This document shows positions 48,481-61,699 of a stretch of 64,000 nt of DNA, piece by piece. The first letter of the stretch is position 1. Every line of letters starts with the position of its first letter. The notes under the pieces were generated by a model. The model saw nothing but the letters and a program-made list of their open reading frames with translations. It did no database searches and was not told the origin of the DNA. This DNA is from Stercorarius parasiticus (lineage: Eukaryota > Chordata > Aves > Charadriiformes > Stercorariidae): contig VWZL01002834.1 in NCBI GenBank assembly GCA_013396915.1, positions 1,200,508 to 1,264,507 on the forward strand. Direction: 5' to 3'. A program made the position numbers and the translations under genes.

Positions 48481-50034
48481 GCAGAGGCAAAACTAGGAAT
48501 CAGACATTTTTCACAGCAAACCAGAGTTGAATGGCATGGGAAATTAGAGAAATGTTGAAGGCAAAGTATTTGCAAATTGACAGGAGAATCATTACCTACA
48601 TGGAAAAGCAGTTTCTACCTTTAGTAGTGGTTGGAAGGCCTCACCTTTAGGCTGCTTCAGTAACGATCACATTTTTCCATCTTGCTGTAGGAAGCTCTGT
48701 TTGCGGCTCTCTAGGCACCAAAAGTCCCAGCTGAAGGGACAACGACAGGGGTAAGGAGCATTTATTCAGGTAGAAATGTGAGATTAGTGAGGTGAAAATA
48801 AAGATGAAATTCTGACTCAGCTAAAGCCATTGCCTGTTTTGCAATGACTGAGAAAGAGACAGAACTCCAGCTGTAGCCCACTGACTGAATTACATATACA
48901 CCTATCTTTGTAGAAGAGAAAAGGCATTGGAGCATGCTTCACTGTCAGACACAGAAATCCAGTGCAAATATTTTCCTATATAAATGTTTTCTATCCCTGA
49001 TAAACTTAAGAAAAGTACTATCTAACATCAAACCTTCTTCCAACCAATTTCCCCTGGATTTTATATGACAAATTTGGTATGCAACATTTGCCACAAAAAC
49101 AACATTAAAAGTAAGCTTATTTTGTTCCCACCTCAGAGGAAGCTCATGATTTAGTTTCATTTAAATTTCTCTGAAGTGGCTCCAATATGAAAGCAGAAAT
49201 TGGTGCACATTGGAACAGGGCCCCAGAACAGCTTCTGCAGCTCTGAAGTACAATCACTTCCACAGGCACTTGTGACGTTTTAAAGAAGTAACTCAGATAG
49301 AAGAATAACATTTGCATGATTTAACACATCTTTTAGAGAAATAAAAGAAAACAGAAAGATTCAATTTGCCTCTTATTCAAGTAAATTTTCCACATGTGGT
49401 GGCTGGTGTCAGGTGGACACTTCCAGATCAAGACAGAAGTGGACAATAGGCCACTTGTGCGGTGAAGCTCTCAACCACAAGGGGCAGATCTTTCAGACTC
49501 AGCATCCTCTCCACTTCAGTCTAACACGAAGACCTCAACCATCTTCTACTACTTTCCACAGCAATTGCAGCTACTAACTACTGTGCTCTATACAAAGCTA
49601 GGCTATGCTATGCACACATCAACACCAGTGAAACACACACACAGAAGTAGAAAAGAAGAAAAGATTAGAAAATAGGGAAAATCCCACATAGTTGTCTTTC
49701 ACCAAAACTTTTGAAGTGGCTATGTCTCTTTCTTTCATAGATTGCCTTAATTTTTAGAAAACACTCGCACACCTGCTATGTAAGAGAAATTAATACTGAT
49801 GTGAAATTATATTTATTAAAGATACTGCTTGATTTAATGAAAAACTGAAAATCAAAATGTGTTCTATGTTCAATTTATGTTGAATACTCAGTTTTCTATA
49901 AAAATATTGAATAAATAAAGATAATTTTTTCTTATAAAGTTTGCCCTAATTTTAGACTAAAATTTACATAGCAAAATGATACATTAATAGAATATAAACA
50001 AAGTCAAGTCAATCTTAGATTAACTCAATGGTTT

Positions 50035-50090
50035 AAAAAAAAAAAGTTGGGGGGGAGGGGGGATGTTGAGGAGGAGGGAGGAAATGAAAA
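50035..50090 (+). repeat. poly(A)/poly(G) purine tract
   Basis: Eleven A residues at 50035-50045 are followed by runs of seven G (50049-50055) and six G (50057-50062) and then GAGGAGGGAGG, almost all purine on the plus strand. Potential for unusual DNA structure, but spacing does not give a clean four-run quadruplex motif. Confidence 0.85.
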
Positions 50091-51360
50091 CTAGCAGTTG
50101 GGAGGCCCGAAATTGAGATTGCCAACTACGTTCTGTGAGAATATGTAGAGTTCTGGTCCTCACATTCAAGGTAAGTAAGTTTAAGCATTAACGTGCACTA
50201 GAAGACAGAATAGCTGGGGAAGGGAAAGTCAGTGATGGCAGAGGAGTCTAGCTGCTGTGCATTACCAGTTTTACAAGACTTACAAAGTTAAGAGAGGAAA
50301 ATATTGCTGCCCATAAATACACTACGATAAGCATGAGGGAGGGAGAAGCATGCTGCCTCAGGACCAGAGAACAAATAACTCCAAGGACAAATGTGTGTGA
50401 ACTGATCACGCATACATTAAGAACATACATAAGAAAAAACATTTTAGCTATTCCACCATTATATTCCTGGGGCACGTTTTCAAGCGAGATGGTAGAACAA
50501 GAATTTCACTGTCATTTACAGTTCTGTAGAATAAGTTCCATAAAAGTGACGCAAGACATTGTCCTGATGAAGCAAGGGACTGTAATTAATGACACAGTAT
50601 TTTCCAATCCCCTGTTCTTATTTTCTTTTATGACAATGAAGGAATTTATCTATCTCGTACGCATGGAGATTTGCGTGATTGCAGAGGACATAAGGGTCAG
50701 AGAAGTCACAAAGAAAGTAAAGAAGATACAGGGATCCTCATGTCCACCGAAGTTCAATTATTGTTCATAATATCATACAAACAAGATCTTTCATTCTAAT
50801 CCTTTGCTGCACCAGCAACAGTATCATACAGTTTCAAAACCTTACTAAAACTGCCTAGGTAATAAAAGATTTTGAACTAGAGGCTTGACACCAATAACCT
50901 TTCAGCAAATTAGAAACTGCAAAAGAATGAAAACAAAGTATCAGTACAGACTGACCCCTGAGTGTCCTCAGTATGTGTTAGAAAGCAGCAGATCAATTAT
51001 CCGCATGCGTTAAGACTTTTTTAGGGTCTTAGTGTCCCTGTCTGAAATTAGAATGCAACTGGAAAGGAGGCAGTGAGATGTGAAACATACTTTTTGATGA
51101 TGCACAGCATTCAAGTTTTATTTGATGCACTATCCTGTATAACTTGATTTGTTTGTTGACGCTGCAGCTTAAAAATCTACAACTGCAGATACATTCCATG
51201 ACACTTCTGACAGAAACCACTATGGTTTTAAAAGAAACAGATATTTTTTGAATTTATATTATTATATAAAGATGAACAGATATATAATTTTTATACTCAA
51301 ACCTTTTTGTGAAAAGGAATACCCTAATATGTATGCCTAAAGAAGTAGCTTATTCAACAG

Positions 51361-51390
51361 CATTTAGCTAGCATTTAGCTAGCATTTATA
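51361..51390 (+). repeat. 11-base direct repeat
   Basis: CATTTAGCTAG occurs twice in tandem, followed by a partial third unit (CATTTATA). Confidence 0.9.
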
Positions 51391-52309
51391 TAGATTATAA
51401 ATCATGAATGAAATCCTTCTATTTTCAGAATATAAAACGATATTTGAAAAGCAAAATCTTGATTAAATATAACATTTTAAAACTAAATGGACTTTCAGGC
51501 GTTTATTGAATATTCACAGTCAGTCTTAGTATTTCCTGCAAAAGTTCTCTGTCCCTACACAGTAGCATATTTTTCACACTTTTCCAGAAGACACAAACAT
51601 TTTGCCATTGAGATTTTATTGCTTCACTTGTGAGTTATGAAGATTTATAGCTCCTCTCAGTTGGTTTCAGAAGCATCACTAGCACAAGGGTATTGCTCTC
51701 AGAAACAACTGAGAAGCTGTAGATTAAAAAAAAACATTTGCAGTGACCATTTTTGTGGTTTTAATCTTTGCTAAAAACACTGAATCTTCTATTAGGATTT
51801 GCCTGCATTAGTAGCCCTTTGTTTGCCATATAAGAAGAATCCTGTGTGTTGAGTGAAAAACCTGTTCCATTCAGATCCAGCAAAATGTGTTTATAATAAT
51901 TACCCCACAAAACACTCTCATTCTTGGAAGGGTTTGGTCCTTTCCTTCGTATCTGGTCATTTAGACCAAGGGGCCTCATTTTCGGAACCAACTGACATTG
52001 TCATTTCCATGGAAGTCATTAGGAACACGCTGCACTTCAAAATATCAGCCACCACTTTGCATTCTAAATAGCATTCCAAGAAACTTCTTATAATCCAAAA
52101 TCATGGAAACCCCGCTGCAGCTGCTATTCAGTACTGAAGAAGTCTACAGTCTCTGCAGTCACAAGGGGCTGCTTTCAAACTGTGGAGTGTTGCCAGGGCT
52201 ATCTCTGCTCTGTCCTTGGGCGGTGCATGGGAGCTGGGCTCACTGCACCCCTCTATCTTCCCATAACATTAGAAAATCAAATCTCCCCTGTCCGTGGGGA
52301 GTTTCTTAC

Positions 52310-52382
52310 CTGGCTAGTACTGGGTTACTCTGGAGACGAGAACAGGATAGCCGTACCAGCTTCTCTTGCTAAACCTGGGTCA
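52310..52382 (-). other. exon-like segment with strong splice signals
   Basis: On the minus strand an excellent pyrimidine tract (CTTGTCTCTTGTCTTTAATTCACAG) precedes 73 bases that end in ACTAGCCAG before GTAAGAAAC. Every reading frame contains a stop; the best is open for 18 codons before TAA near the end. This fits a non-coding transcript, an untranslated or terminal exon, or chance pairing of two good splice words. No partner exon can be assigned. Confidence 0.25.
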
Positions 52383-53198
52383 CTGTGAATTAAAGACAAG
52401 AGACAAGGGCCATAAATATACAGTTTATGAAGGAGAGCAGCTCTGTAGCCTTTACCTTTCTAGCCTTCAAGCTGTCAAGCTGCTGCGGGGCAAGATTTTG
52501 CATATAAATCAATGCCACAGGGTGATTTTCCCAGAATAATTATGGCTTGTATCCAAATCTCATTTACCTCCTCCCCACAGAGACAAGAACAAAAGACGGT
52601 ATATGGATCCGGGGAAAAGAAAGAGAATAAAGTTTGGGATTTAAATAAATTAAGATACTGCTGCTGATTATAGAATTTGCAGAGTAAATTAACCTGCACG
52701 CAACCTCCACACCATCAGAACTATACCTGATACCAATACCTGATAACACCACCTCAGGGGAACCCCGCAGTAATGCAGTTACTGTTGTTTGCTTCAGGTA
52801 ATGCTTCACATAGTCAAAACTTGCTAGTTGCTCGGAGCAACTGGTTGCAGAGAGATCACTTCTTTGTCCTAATTTGATGATGTGAATTTCTTAAGGAGGA
52901 AGATCATTTTTTACTTTTTGTCTTATTGCCAATTTTCCTAATAAATTACACAGATCAAGAACTACGCTGAAAGCCAAATTTCACATAGCAAGGGTGTGGA
53001 AAAAAAGCTCAGTAAAATTTGATTTTCCTCATCATTGGCTCTTTCATATCCCAATAATCCATTTTTGGGACAGATTCTCATCTCAGATGCAGCGTGGGCA
53101 TTCCGGCATACCTAAGAAAAATCTGTTACTGTGCATCATGCGTGATATTAGAATCTGGCCCTTCCACTGTAGATGGAACATTTGCATCAAGTTGTAAT
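52383..53198. other. non-coding DNA
   Basis: No gene recognised. Confidence 0.5.
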
Positions 53199-53281
53199 GA
53201 CTTTTCATAATAGCCATATTTTCTAATATTTGCAACTGTGCACATGGCCTTTCATTCCACAGATGGCAATTATGAAAAGCC
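53199..53281. repeat. 19-bp imperfect inverted repeat
   Basis: GACTTTTCATAATAGCCAT (53199-53217) and ATGGCAATTATGAAAAGCC (53263-53281) are reverse complements at 17 of 19 positions, separated by 45 bases. It could fold as a hairpin in RNA or present two copies of the same protein-binding site. Confidence 0.9.
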
Positions 53282-53689
53282 CTCACATATGGCAACTCAA
53301 AAATAAATTTGTCTAAGGCTACAAACGCATAATTTCAGCACAAACCCCAGCACTCTGAACACAGTTCCTATTCTGAAAACTTGGGTCATTCCTTAGTCCC
53401 TTGCTCCTGTAATGAAGTCAACTGGTAATGTCAGAAAGTAAGTCAGACCTAAGAGCTGTCAATTACTATGATTTTACCCTGATTTATTTCTCAAGTTTGA
53501 GAGAGAATGAACTTTCTGACTGCATCCAGGAAACCCTCTAGGCATACATTTAACTTTATATAAAGAATTAGCCCCAGGAAGATCAGTCACGTCTCTAATC
53601 ACTTGGACAGATCGTAATTTTGTTCAAATTTTTCTTTTTTTCCCCTGCAATCAAGTCAGTACGTGAGTACATGAGGCATAATATGGTCT

Positions 53690-53890
53690 GCAGAAGGTGG
53701 CCTTTTTGACCCATGGCTTTCAGCTGCTTTCCCATGAATGCTGAGGATAAGCCTAAGTTCCAGGCCATGCCCGCTTGCCTGGTGCCCGCCAGCAGGCTGC
53801 TTGGGGCGCACAGCTCCCCCACGCTCCCTGGGAGCCGGAGAGTGCTGGGGCTGGCATGGGGGGCCCCAGTGGGAAAGGGAGTGGTATCCA
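53690..53890. other. GC-rich patch
   Basis: About 200 bases high in G+C (for example CTTGGGGCGCACAGCTCCCC), open in several frames on both strands because stop codons are rare at this composition. No protein, CpG island or repeat recognised. Confidence 0.5.
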
Positions 53891-56800
53891 AACACACACT
53901 GGGTATCTTAGAGCGATGGTCGCTCTTTACCAGCGTGTTCCCTTAAACGTCTTTAAAACAATTTTTAATAACAGTTAATTTTCCCTTCAGAAAGACATAA
54001 TCTGTTGTATCCCAATTTATTCTCTTAAACACTTCAGTTAACTCAGTCTCAAATACCAATTACTTTGTTTTCCAGGGGTTGCTCAATCTAACCTCTATGT
54101 AGATGTTACTTCTATTAAATCCAGATAGAAAGGATTAATTCCATCTTACTTATTTTAAATTACCCATAACTACTTAGTCACAGTGTTACTCTAATGCAGC
54201 CCTCCAGCCTTGTAACAGCTTCCTCATAGCTAGAGAGTCTCTAGAAATATGGCATGTCCTTTATTTCTTTCCATGCATCTAAGATCGATGCAACTTTCTG
54301 CATTATTTAATGGTCATACAATTTGGAAATGTTAAGTGCTAGACAAATGTATATTATTATTTTGCCTCACTGTGATGTTCACAGCACTTTCATTTTGATT
54401 TTTCACCTGCTATTGACTCAACTGTCATCCTATACTGGCCTTAAGATTTACACTTATGTTTGCATAATAGTTTTCAGTGGTCAGATCCAGCTCCAAAACC
54501 CCTTTGATCTTTACTAGGTATCCAGCTCCAGGTTTTGAGCTGTTTTTTTTTTTTATTAATACAGTCATTACTTTACTTTTTTAATTTGCTGCATTTTCCT
54601 TCAAAATTTCTCTGAGAGGCAAAATACGAATCATTCTTACAAGGGCATTAGTATTATGATATGTTTTCCTGACTATCCTTTCAAGTCTGTTGTCTAACTA
54701 TGTACTATTTATTTGAGAAAAATATAGAGAGAAAAGGTGGAGTCCCAAACCTGCACTGGCATAAACCTGCACAAACTTACTTGGAATCAGCGACATTCTG
54801 CTGATCTCAATTAAGTCTGCAGCAGGTGATGATTTGCCCTAAATGTGTTAACACTTCTACTTGCTTTCAATACATACCTTTAAAAACAAGATAGTCTTTT
54901 CTAGTTTATCATAGACACTTTATTACTTCAAATAACCAGCAGCAAATTGCAACCTCCTCTTATGTTTCCAGCTACTACTCTAATGACTCTTGATTTCAGG
55001 AATGCCTCATTGGCCTTCATCTAAGTTCTCCTAGGCTCCTTAGCATTTTTGCCTCTGAAAATACACCTTTCTATTCTTTACAGTGACACTGCGATTCGCT
55101 ATTTCCCAACACCCTTCTCAACTCCTTTCCCCTTATCTCTACAATAATTTTCATGCTATTGAAAGACTAACAGCTTTGTTTGCCATCCTGCCTTCTCGTC
55201 CTATTACACATCAGAGCTTTCTCAACAGCTGCTTTGATACACTGTACATCTAAACCACTTTGCTTGCATTACCCTCATTAAGAAAACAATAATTAAGAGC
55301 AGTTTGTTTGTTTTCAAGTAAACAGTAAAACTCAACACTACAAAATTCTACTGAGAGACTCATCTGGCTATATCCATCCATCTCACTTAGCTTCTGTGAC
55401 ACAAAATCATCCATATACGGTGGATGTTCCAAAAAGATAGGCCTATTTTATAAGCCGGTCCCAAAATATAATCTTGCAATGGTTCTGTTCTAAGTACTGG
55501 CACGAGTTAACCATGAGAGGGTGCTCAGAGTCAGAATGGCATTCACTGTATTGGTGAGGTTTTCCATGCATCCAGGCTGCAGTTCTCAGCTCGCATACAC
55601 TGGGGAGAGTTTAAATCAGGAGTCTTTGAAGACATGTCTATGCCCGAGGCTGCATAGAGAAAGATGCATTTTACAACATTACCGTGAACATTTTAAATCA
55701 GACTGGGAGCACTCATGGATAGGGGCCATATTTCACTCTGGTCCTAAGTGAAAGGTGAGGAACAACAAGAGTTTTGATTGTGCCTAGACTGGGTGTGTAA
55801 TGCAAATAACATTGATAAACATTGTTCTAACACTCCGCTTTAAATAACTGTCTTCAGAAAGAGTAAAGATCTCCTGTCTAGACGAAAACTCTAATTTTTC
55901 TGTCTGGGCAGAAAAACAATTCAAATAGCAGTGAAGATTATAAAATGGAAAAGAGTGAAAAAGGAAAAAAGCAAAGAGGGGTAGCATATTTACTTTTTCA
56001 TTATTCTGGAGAAAAATACGTATATTAAAAACAAAGCTTCCTAAACTTATCTGGAGTGTTGGAAGCAAAGAAAAATCAGATCCTGTTGTAACCAAAAGGC
56101 AACACCCATGTTCGTGTTCATCACTACCTGCATATTTGAACCGAAATCACAATGTCCCCTGGACTATCCAGACCTTCCGTCCCATGATCCAAAATAAGAA
56201 ATTCTTTAAGGACAAGTAAAGTTCATTGTATCCCTGCATACTACCCCTGCTTCTCCAAGAGAAGGATTTTATTCAATATTCTGTATTTCATTAATCTGTT
56301 TGTAATGAAAAGTGAGCTCACACTTACATTAATGAACTTAATGGCTGATGAATGACAAAAATGTATTTCTTGTCAAATGATGTATTGCAATTGTTCCTGC
56401 AATGCTGGTAGTGTTGTGTTTGCACAGCTTCCTTCGGTGGCACATTACCGGGGGTCTGACAGGTAGGATGCTGTCCAAAGTCATTCACATCATGGGCAGA
56501 TCTATTAGGATTCCTCATCAGGTTCTTACGCCTACAATATCTTTTGGGAATGTATGAAAATAAAGGTTCCTAAAGTAGTCCTGCCATTGCACATTTATCA
56601 GCTAAAGTTGCCAGGACTGTGCACGGATATAGCACAATCCTAATTCTTCCATAAGGACGTGGGCTGTGCACGCACCTTGCTACTCATTTCATCTAACAGC
56701 AAAATGAGCAGAGTATTACTGAACAATATCGTTTAAATAAGGTCAGGAGAGGTCAGGAGTCATCCGGGATGCTGTAGTGAAATGGACTGTAAAAACCCTC

Positions 56801-57351
56801 ACCCTCCTGCTGTGTGTGAGAGAGGAAAGAACAGATATTATAATGGCCATACTCAATACAAGGTAGAACCAGAATTTTAAACACAGGCTGATAATTTGAT
56901 TTCTCCATTGTAATTCGGTATAACTGCAAGTTAACATGTGAGGCAGAACAATTGCTCGAGCTCTTTTCCTGTCCTATAAAGAGTAAACAGGTTTTTTTGA
57001 AAGTCTCACTGCAGAAGACAACATGGACATGTATATACAGAAACACAGCACAGTCTCATAACTATGAACAGCTGAGTCTTTCACATGGTGAAGGTGGCAC
57101 CAGTTCAAGCCCTAGCATCACCAGTTATTCCAGAGTAGGCATCAGCCACCGACTGCTAGTGCAGTCCTATGTTGTATTAGTAGTTATGTATGAACAGGTG
57201 ACTCTCCCACTTTCCAGTCTCTTCACTAGCACACAACTGCGTCATTTTTGTTTTCCATTAAGATTTCAGTGTTTGTGCAAAAGCCACAACAACAAAGAGT
57301 AACTATACAATACCCAATGGTGCAGTGCCCAGGGCAGTTGCTGGGATGTGA
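53891..57351. other. non-coding DNA
   Basis: No gene recognised. A T-run lies at 54542-54554 and a 10-base direct repeat (GAGGTCAGGA) near 56740-56759. A 60-codon minus-strand frame at 55432-55250 has ordinary protein-like composition but no splice context. Confidence 0.5.
54738..54845. repeat. possible ancient amniote repeat remnant
   Basis: CCTGCACTGGCATAAACCTGC, CACAAACTTACTTGGAATCAG and ATTCTGCTGATCTCAATTAAG followed by GATTTGCCCTAAAT match the order of phrases in old CR1/L3-type repeats ('cactggtgtaaatc...attgaagtcaatgg...gatttggccc'). Heavily diverged. Confidence 0.35.
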
Positions 57352-57624
57352 GACACAAGGACTAAGGACATTCTTCTGCCTAATTCTGATGACATATTTC
57401 AATCCTCCACTTCCTTGGAGGATGCTTTCGCACCAGCTAGCTCCTCTATTCTTAAGGAGTGTGGGGAAAGATCACCTGCATCCAACACTCATATTGCCCT
57501 TAAACTCCGTGTCAGAAGCTTTGTCTCTTCTCTTGAAGAAATACTTGATCCTGAAAAAAATAGTTTCAACAGGTTGGATGACATTTTTTGTACTAAAAAT
57601 AATTTCCCAAAGTACGTCAGGTGA
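57352..57624 (+). other. open frame with protein-like composition, unidentified
   Basis: Ninety codons are open after a TGA at 57349, ending at TGA 57622-57624. That terminal TGA overlaps a donor-like word: GTACGTCAG then GTGATT at 57621. The peptide is rich in Ser, Glu, Asp and Leu (for example SFVSSLEEILDPEKNSFNRL), unlike most chance frames here. No acceptor with a good pyrimidine tract precedes it in frame; the best nearby acceptor (57244-57269) serves a different frame. No domain recognised. Confidence 0.18.
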
Positions 57625-60600
57625 TTTCTGAAGTTTAACAGACTGATGGCATGGGAAAAAAATAGCACTACTTTACATACAGAAGTCATTACAAAATGTG
57701 TTTTAAAAGCAGAGGTAGAAGGGCACCCCCTTGCCTATGAACTAATCTCTTCTTTTATTAGAGTTAAGATAATTTTCTATATGGTGTAACAGACTTCCTC
57801 ATTGTCCTTCCAAGACAGATCAGTGTTTAATAGTGATGTTTTGATATTCAGCAATCCCTGGCCAACAGCTTAATCGTTTGTCTTTTAGAAATTTTGCTAC
57901 AAAGTTGGAATATTTGTTTCCTTATTGGGTGGGAGGAGCATGATAGCAAACTTCCAGGCAACATTTTCTCAAAACTTAGGTGTTTGTTCCCTCTCCATTA
58001 CAGACTATGCTCTCTCCTGGCTTTCCCAAGGCTTCTCTGGCTAGCTGCACTGGCTGGAGCCCAGCTACTGTATCAGAATGTGGAGAAGGTAGAAATGATG
58101 GTAGTTAGATAGGGAGGAATGCTTCAAAAGCACTTCCATGACATCTCCATCTGTCTAGGACACTTGCAAGACGATTAGGATGAACTGGAGTTTTGGACTC
58201 CAGCTGGAGTCTTTGAGGCTACTGGATGTTCAAACAGGAAGATATGCACAAACAAAAATTCCACTCAACACCTTGATAACTGCGCTTGCCTAGAACACCT
58301 GGTCATGGTAAGCCATCTCTTTGTGAGTTCCAGCCTCAAAGTTGACGGATTAATATTTAGGAATGAAGCCACAATGGACTGAAGTAGTCCAATTAGTATG
58401 AGAAGCAGCAGTCCATCTGCTCACTAACAGGGGCTGTGGAAACTCATCGCTTTTGCATACCTCACTGCCTTCCAGTGAAATCAATATCTGTGTCCTAATA
58501 GTCAGAGCACTGCAATCTGCTAGAGCGTTTGTGAAAGAAAACAGTGTAAGCAATGGCAGCAAGCACATTGCAGTATTTCCACGTAACTAAAATGTGCTCT
58601 ATGGAGAAAGACAATCTTTCCATTTCCATTATAGACAGAAATATCTCTGCTAGAGCACCACAGTTCCAAACAGGTGGAGGAGCTTGAGTGAGGGCATGAG
58701 CTGTTTAGTCATATTGTGCAGTTCAGGCACAATAAAAGTACACCAAGTACTTGTATTGTGCCCGTACAAACTAAGTACACCTTTCTATAGTTAGAATACT
58801 CACTAGACGCAAGGCAGAAAGGAATATATTTATTCTATACAGCAGGCCTTCAAAATCCAGGTCTCCAGGAAAACCTGATCTGTGAATGCAATAATATTAC
58901 ACCTTAAAATTAAAAAGAAATATGGCCATAAAAGAGTCAGGGCAATTCAGAACAACACTGCTTCTCTTGTCAGCTACTCAGCCAAATACTCCAGTTATGT
59001 GAATGGCTACAGTTCCTCCTCCGTACAATTCCTATTTTAATCTGTAGTACAGTAGTAGAGTTTGGGTTTTTTTCAGTCACTGCTGTAATATATTGATGTT
59101 CTGCTGATGACGTGACTCTTCTGTCCTTGGTGAGACCAAAGGTCCATGCAGCACAGCATATTATCCCTGACAATGATGGTTTAGGGGAAGAATATAAAAA
59201 TCACAGCAAGCCTATTTCATCTTTCCTCTAGTAAACCCTTCAAACTACCTGAGCCAGATGTTCTATCATCATATTTTACAGCTTTTTCCAGGATTTTCTT
59301 TCATGAACCTGCCTTTATAATACTGTATTTAATCCAGCTAAATTTTTGGTATCCACAACATTTTTGAGCAGTGAGTCACACAGTTTAATTATGGGGCTGG
59401 GAAAAAAAAAAAAAAAGACTTATTTCTTTTTGGTTTTAAATCCATTTCCAAATATTCTCCCCACTGGGAGAAACATTCACAATTCCTTCCCTAATCACTG
59501 TCTGTTTTCTACTTATTATTTTACAGACTCCCTATTTCATACCACTTCAGTTATCTCTCCTCCAAGATGAAGACTTCTTGTCTACTTTGTCATTTCTTGT
59601 ATGGAACAGCTTCAAAAATGCGATAAGCCTTGTTGGGTTCCTCATCTATCTTTCTGAGAGGGGAGAGGTGGCAGAACTGTACCTAACAGTCAAGATGCAG
59701 GCACTGAGCAGCAGACTGATATGATCACAGAACTATCAAAAATAGCTCAGAAGTAATAACGGCTAGTTCAACGCCCTTCATGTTACATGTGCAGATTAGA
59801 ACTGTTTTCTCCAGTGTACAGTGCTTTGCATTTATGAATGCTGGGCTTCATTTATCATTTGATCCCTTATTCGCTTGTTATTTTGAGATCTCAGTACACC
59901 TCTTCACAGCCCCTTTAATTTTCACTACCACAAATAATGCCATATTCAGCAAATGCTTCCTCTCTACTGTTATTCTTTCCTTAGACTGTTTAATGAACAG
60001 GTGATGAGATTTCTCCGAGACATGCTAGTAGTCTCTCCTCAGTGAAAATTAACTATTTATTCCTTTTTTCATTTTATGTCTTTTATTAATGTACAAGTCG
60101 TGTTTTCTTCTTATCCCTTGAGTTTTTAGTTCTTCTAAAAGCTTTCAGTGACAGACCTCATTGAACTTTTTGAAAATCCAGATACAATTCTATACCTTAA
60201 GGCATTTTCTAACTATTCCTTTGTTTAGCCACTAGATTTTCTCTTAGATAATCACACATGAGACTTACCTATAAGCTAGAGGTTGAGAACACTGACTGTG
60301 GACGTATTTTAAGGAAGGAAGAGGTACTATACCTAATTTTCATTAACGATAACACTACTATCATGATACACCTACACAGGGTAGATAGGAATAGAAAAAA
60401 AGCTACTTATTTGGTCACCTTAGAAAAAATACAGCTATTTTTATTGAAAAATAATCTGTAGTGCACCTTAATAATGTCAGGGTCTGCAAACTTTTTTTCA
60501 AAGACGACCACGATTAAGCTTCCTTAGCGTGACATACATTTACCTATAGTGTCAACTGAGACCTGGTGGGATGCTTGAACAGAGGATAATTTATTTCTTT

Positions 60601-61699
60601 GAATGATCACAGAGGAACCCTCCCCCAAACAAGATCGCTTTTCCTTCATTCTTTTCCTTCCCTCCCAAAAAATAGCCTTTAAAACCTCCCACAACGGCGA
60701 AGACAATAATAGAGAATTTAAATGGTAGCCATAGCTTCTGGGAACTCTCCAAGCAATTCCTACTTTCACAAGGAAAGAAAATTTTACAGTAATACAGAAA
60801 AATGTGAGAAAGAAATATCCTCAAGCTCTCTGGAAAAACAAAGTATTTTCCACTTAAAAAGCAAGGAAGACGAACTGTGCACAGCCTTGGGAGAAAGCAA
60901 AAAACCTGCAGGAGTAAAATATATAATATATGGCAGTCTGCCAAGGAATCAGGACTGGACAATAACATAAGATGGAAATACTATCTAAAACACTCCCATG
61001 GCCAATATGAACCAGTTTCTAGACACAGATAAGAGAGTTGGAGTATTAACTCTGGCAACACTTCCCTGCTTTGTCATGCCAACAGTATAATGGAAAATGA
61101 AACATTGATTGATTGAACTGCACATGACTTACCATGAGATATGAACTGTATTACTTACAGAATCTTGAATGGATTCTCAGATGCTCTGCTTTGTAACTAG
61201 CTAGTGTTTTATTTTTAACCACTTTAGAACCGTAACATGCAGATGGAAGTGGATTTTACAGCCCTGTTTTGCTCTATTTTGTGTTTCAGGCACTGCTGTG
61301 CCATGGTACAATGTGTATCTAGGGGATTGCAAACAAATTGGTGAAAGCCCCATGCAATAAAGTCCACATTTGGCTTTTAATTGTGTAAATGCTGAAAACA
61401 CTCTGAATACACATCCTACTCTACACAGCAATCCTACAGGGCAGGCAGATTTTCTTGAGCTGGGCTGTAAATGGGTCCGGAGCCGGGGCCCAGTAAGATG
61501 TTGCAGGTCCTTATTTTGCTGTCATGAGTGGTGTCCTCAGGTGCACTTTCTCTTGACAAAAATTGCCAAGGTTGTGAAAGGCAGCAAGTAATTGCTTCTA
61601 AAATGCGCAGAATCCCAAGAAACATGCTGAGTAACAGTGCTACTTAAAGCCACGTAATATGTGCAGCTTCCCTGGTATTAGCCAAAATTACCAAGTGAG
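57625..61699. other. AT-rich non-coding DNA
   Basis: No gene recognised. A 16-base perfect palindrome at 58196-58211 is within chance. An A-run lies at 59402-59416. A 125-codon minus-strand frame (60968-60591) is hydrophobic and low in complexity, without domains. Confidence 0.5.

Larger units (their letters stand above)
48481..52309. other. non-coding DNA
   Basis: No gene recognised. A plus-strand frame of 145 codons (50333-50770) has no recognisable domain. A donor-like CAAG then GTAAGTAAG occurs at 50171. Confidence 0.5.

Noticed and set aside
50333..50770. 145-codon plus-strand frame as a gene
   Set aside because: No domain, no splice or promoter context, and about this many long frames are expected by chance in 64 kb of this composition.
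58196..58211. 16-base perfect palindrome (GACTCCAGCTGGAGTC)
   Set aside because: About one palindrome of this length is expected by chance in a window this size.
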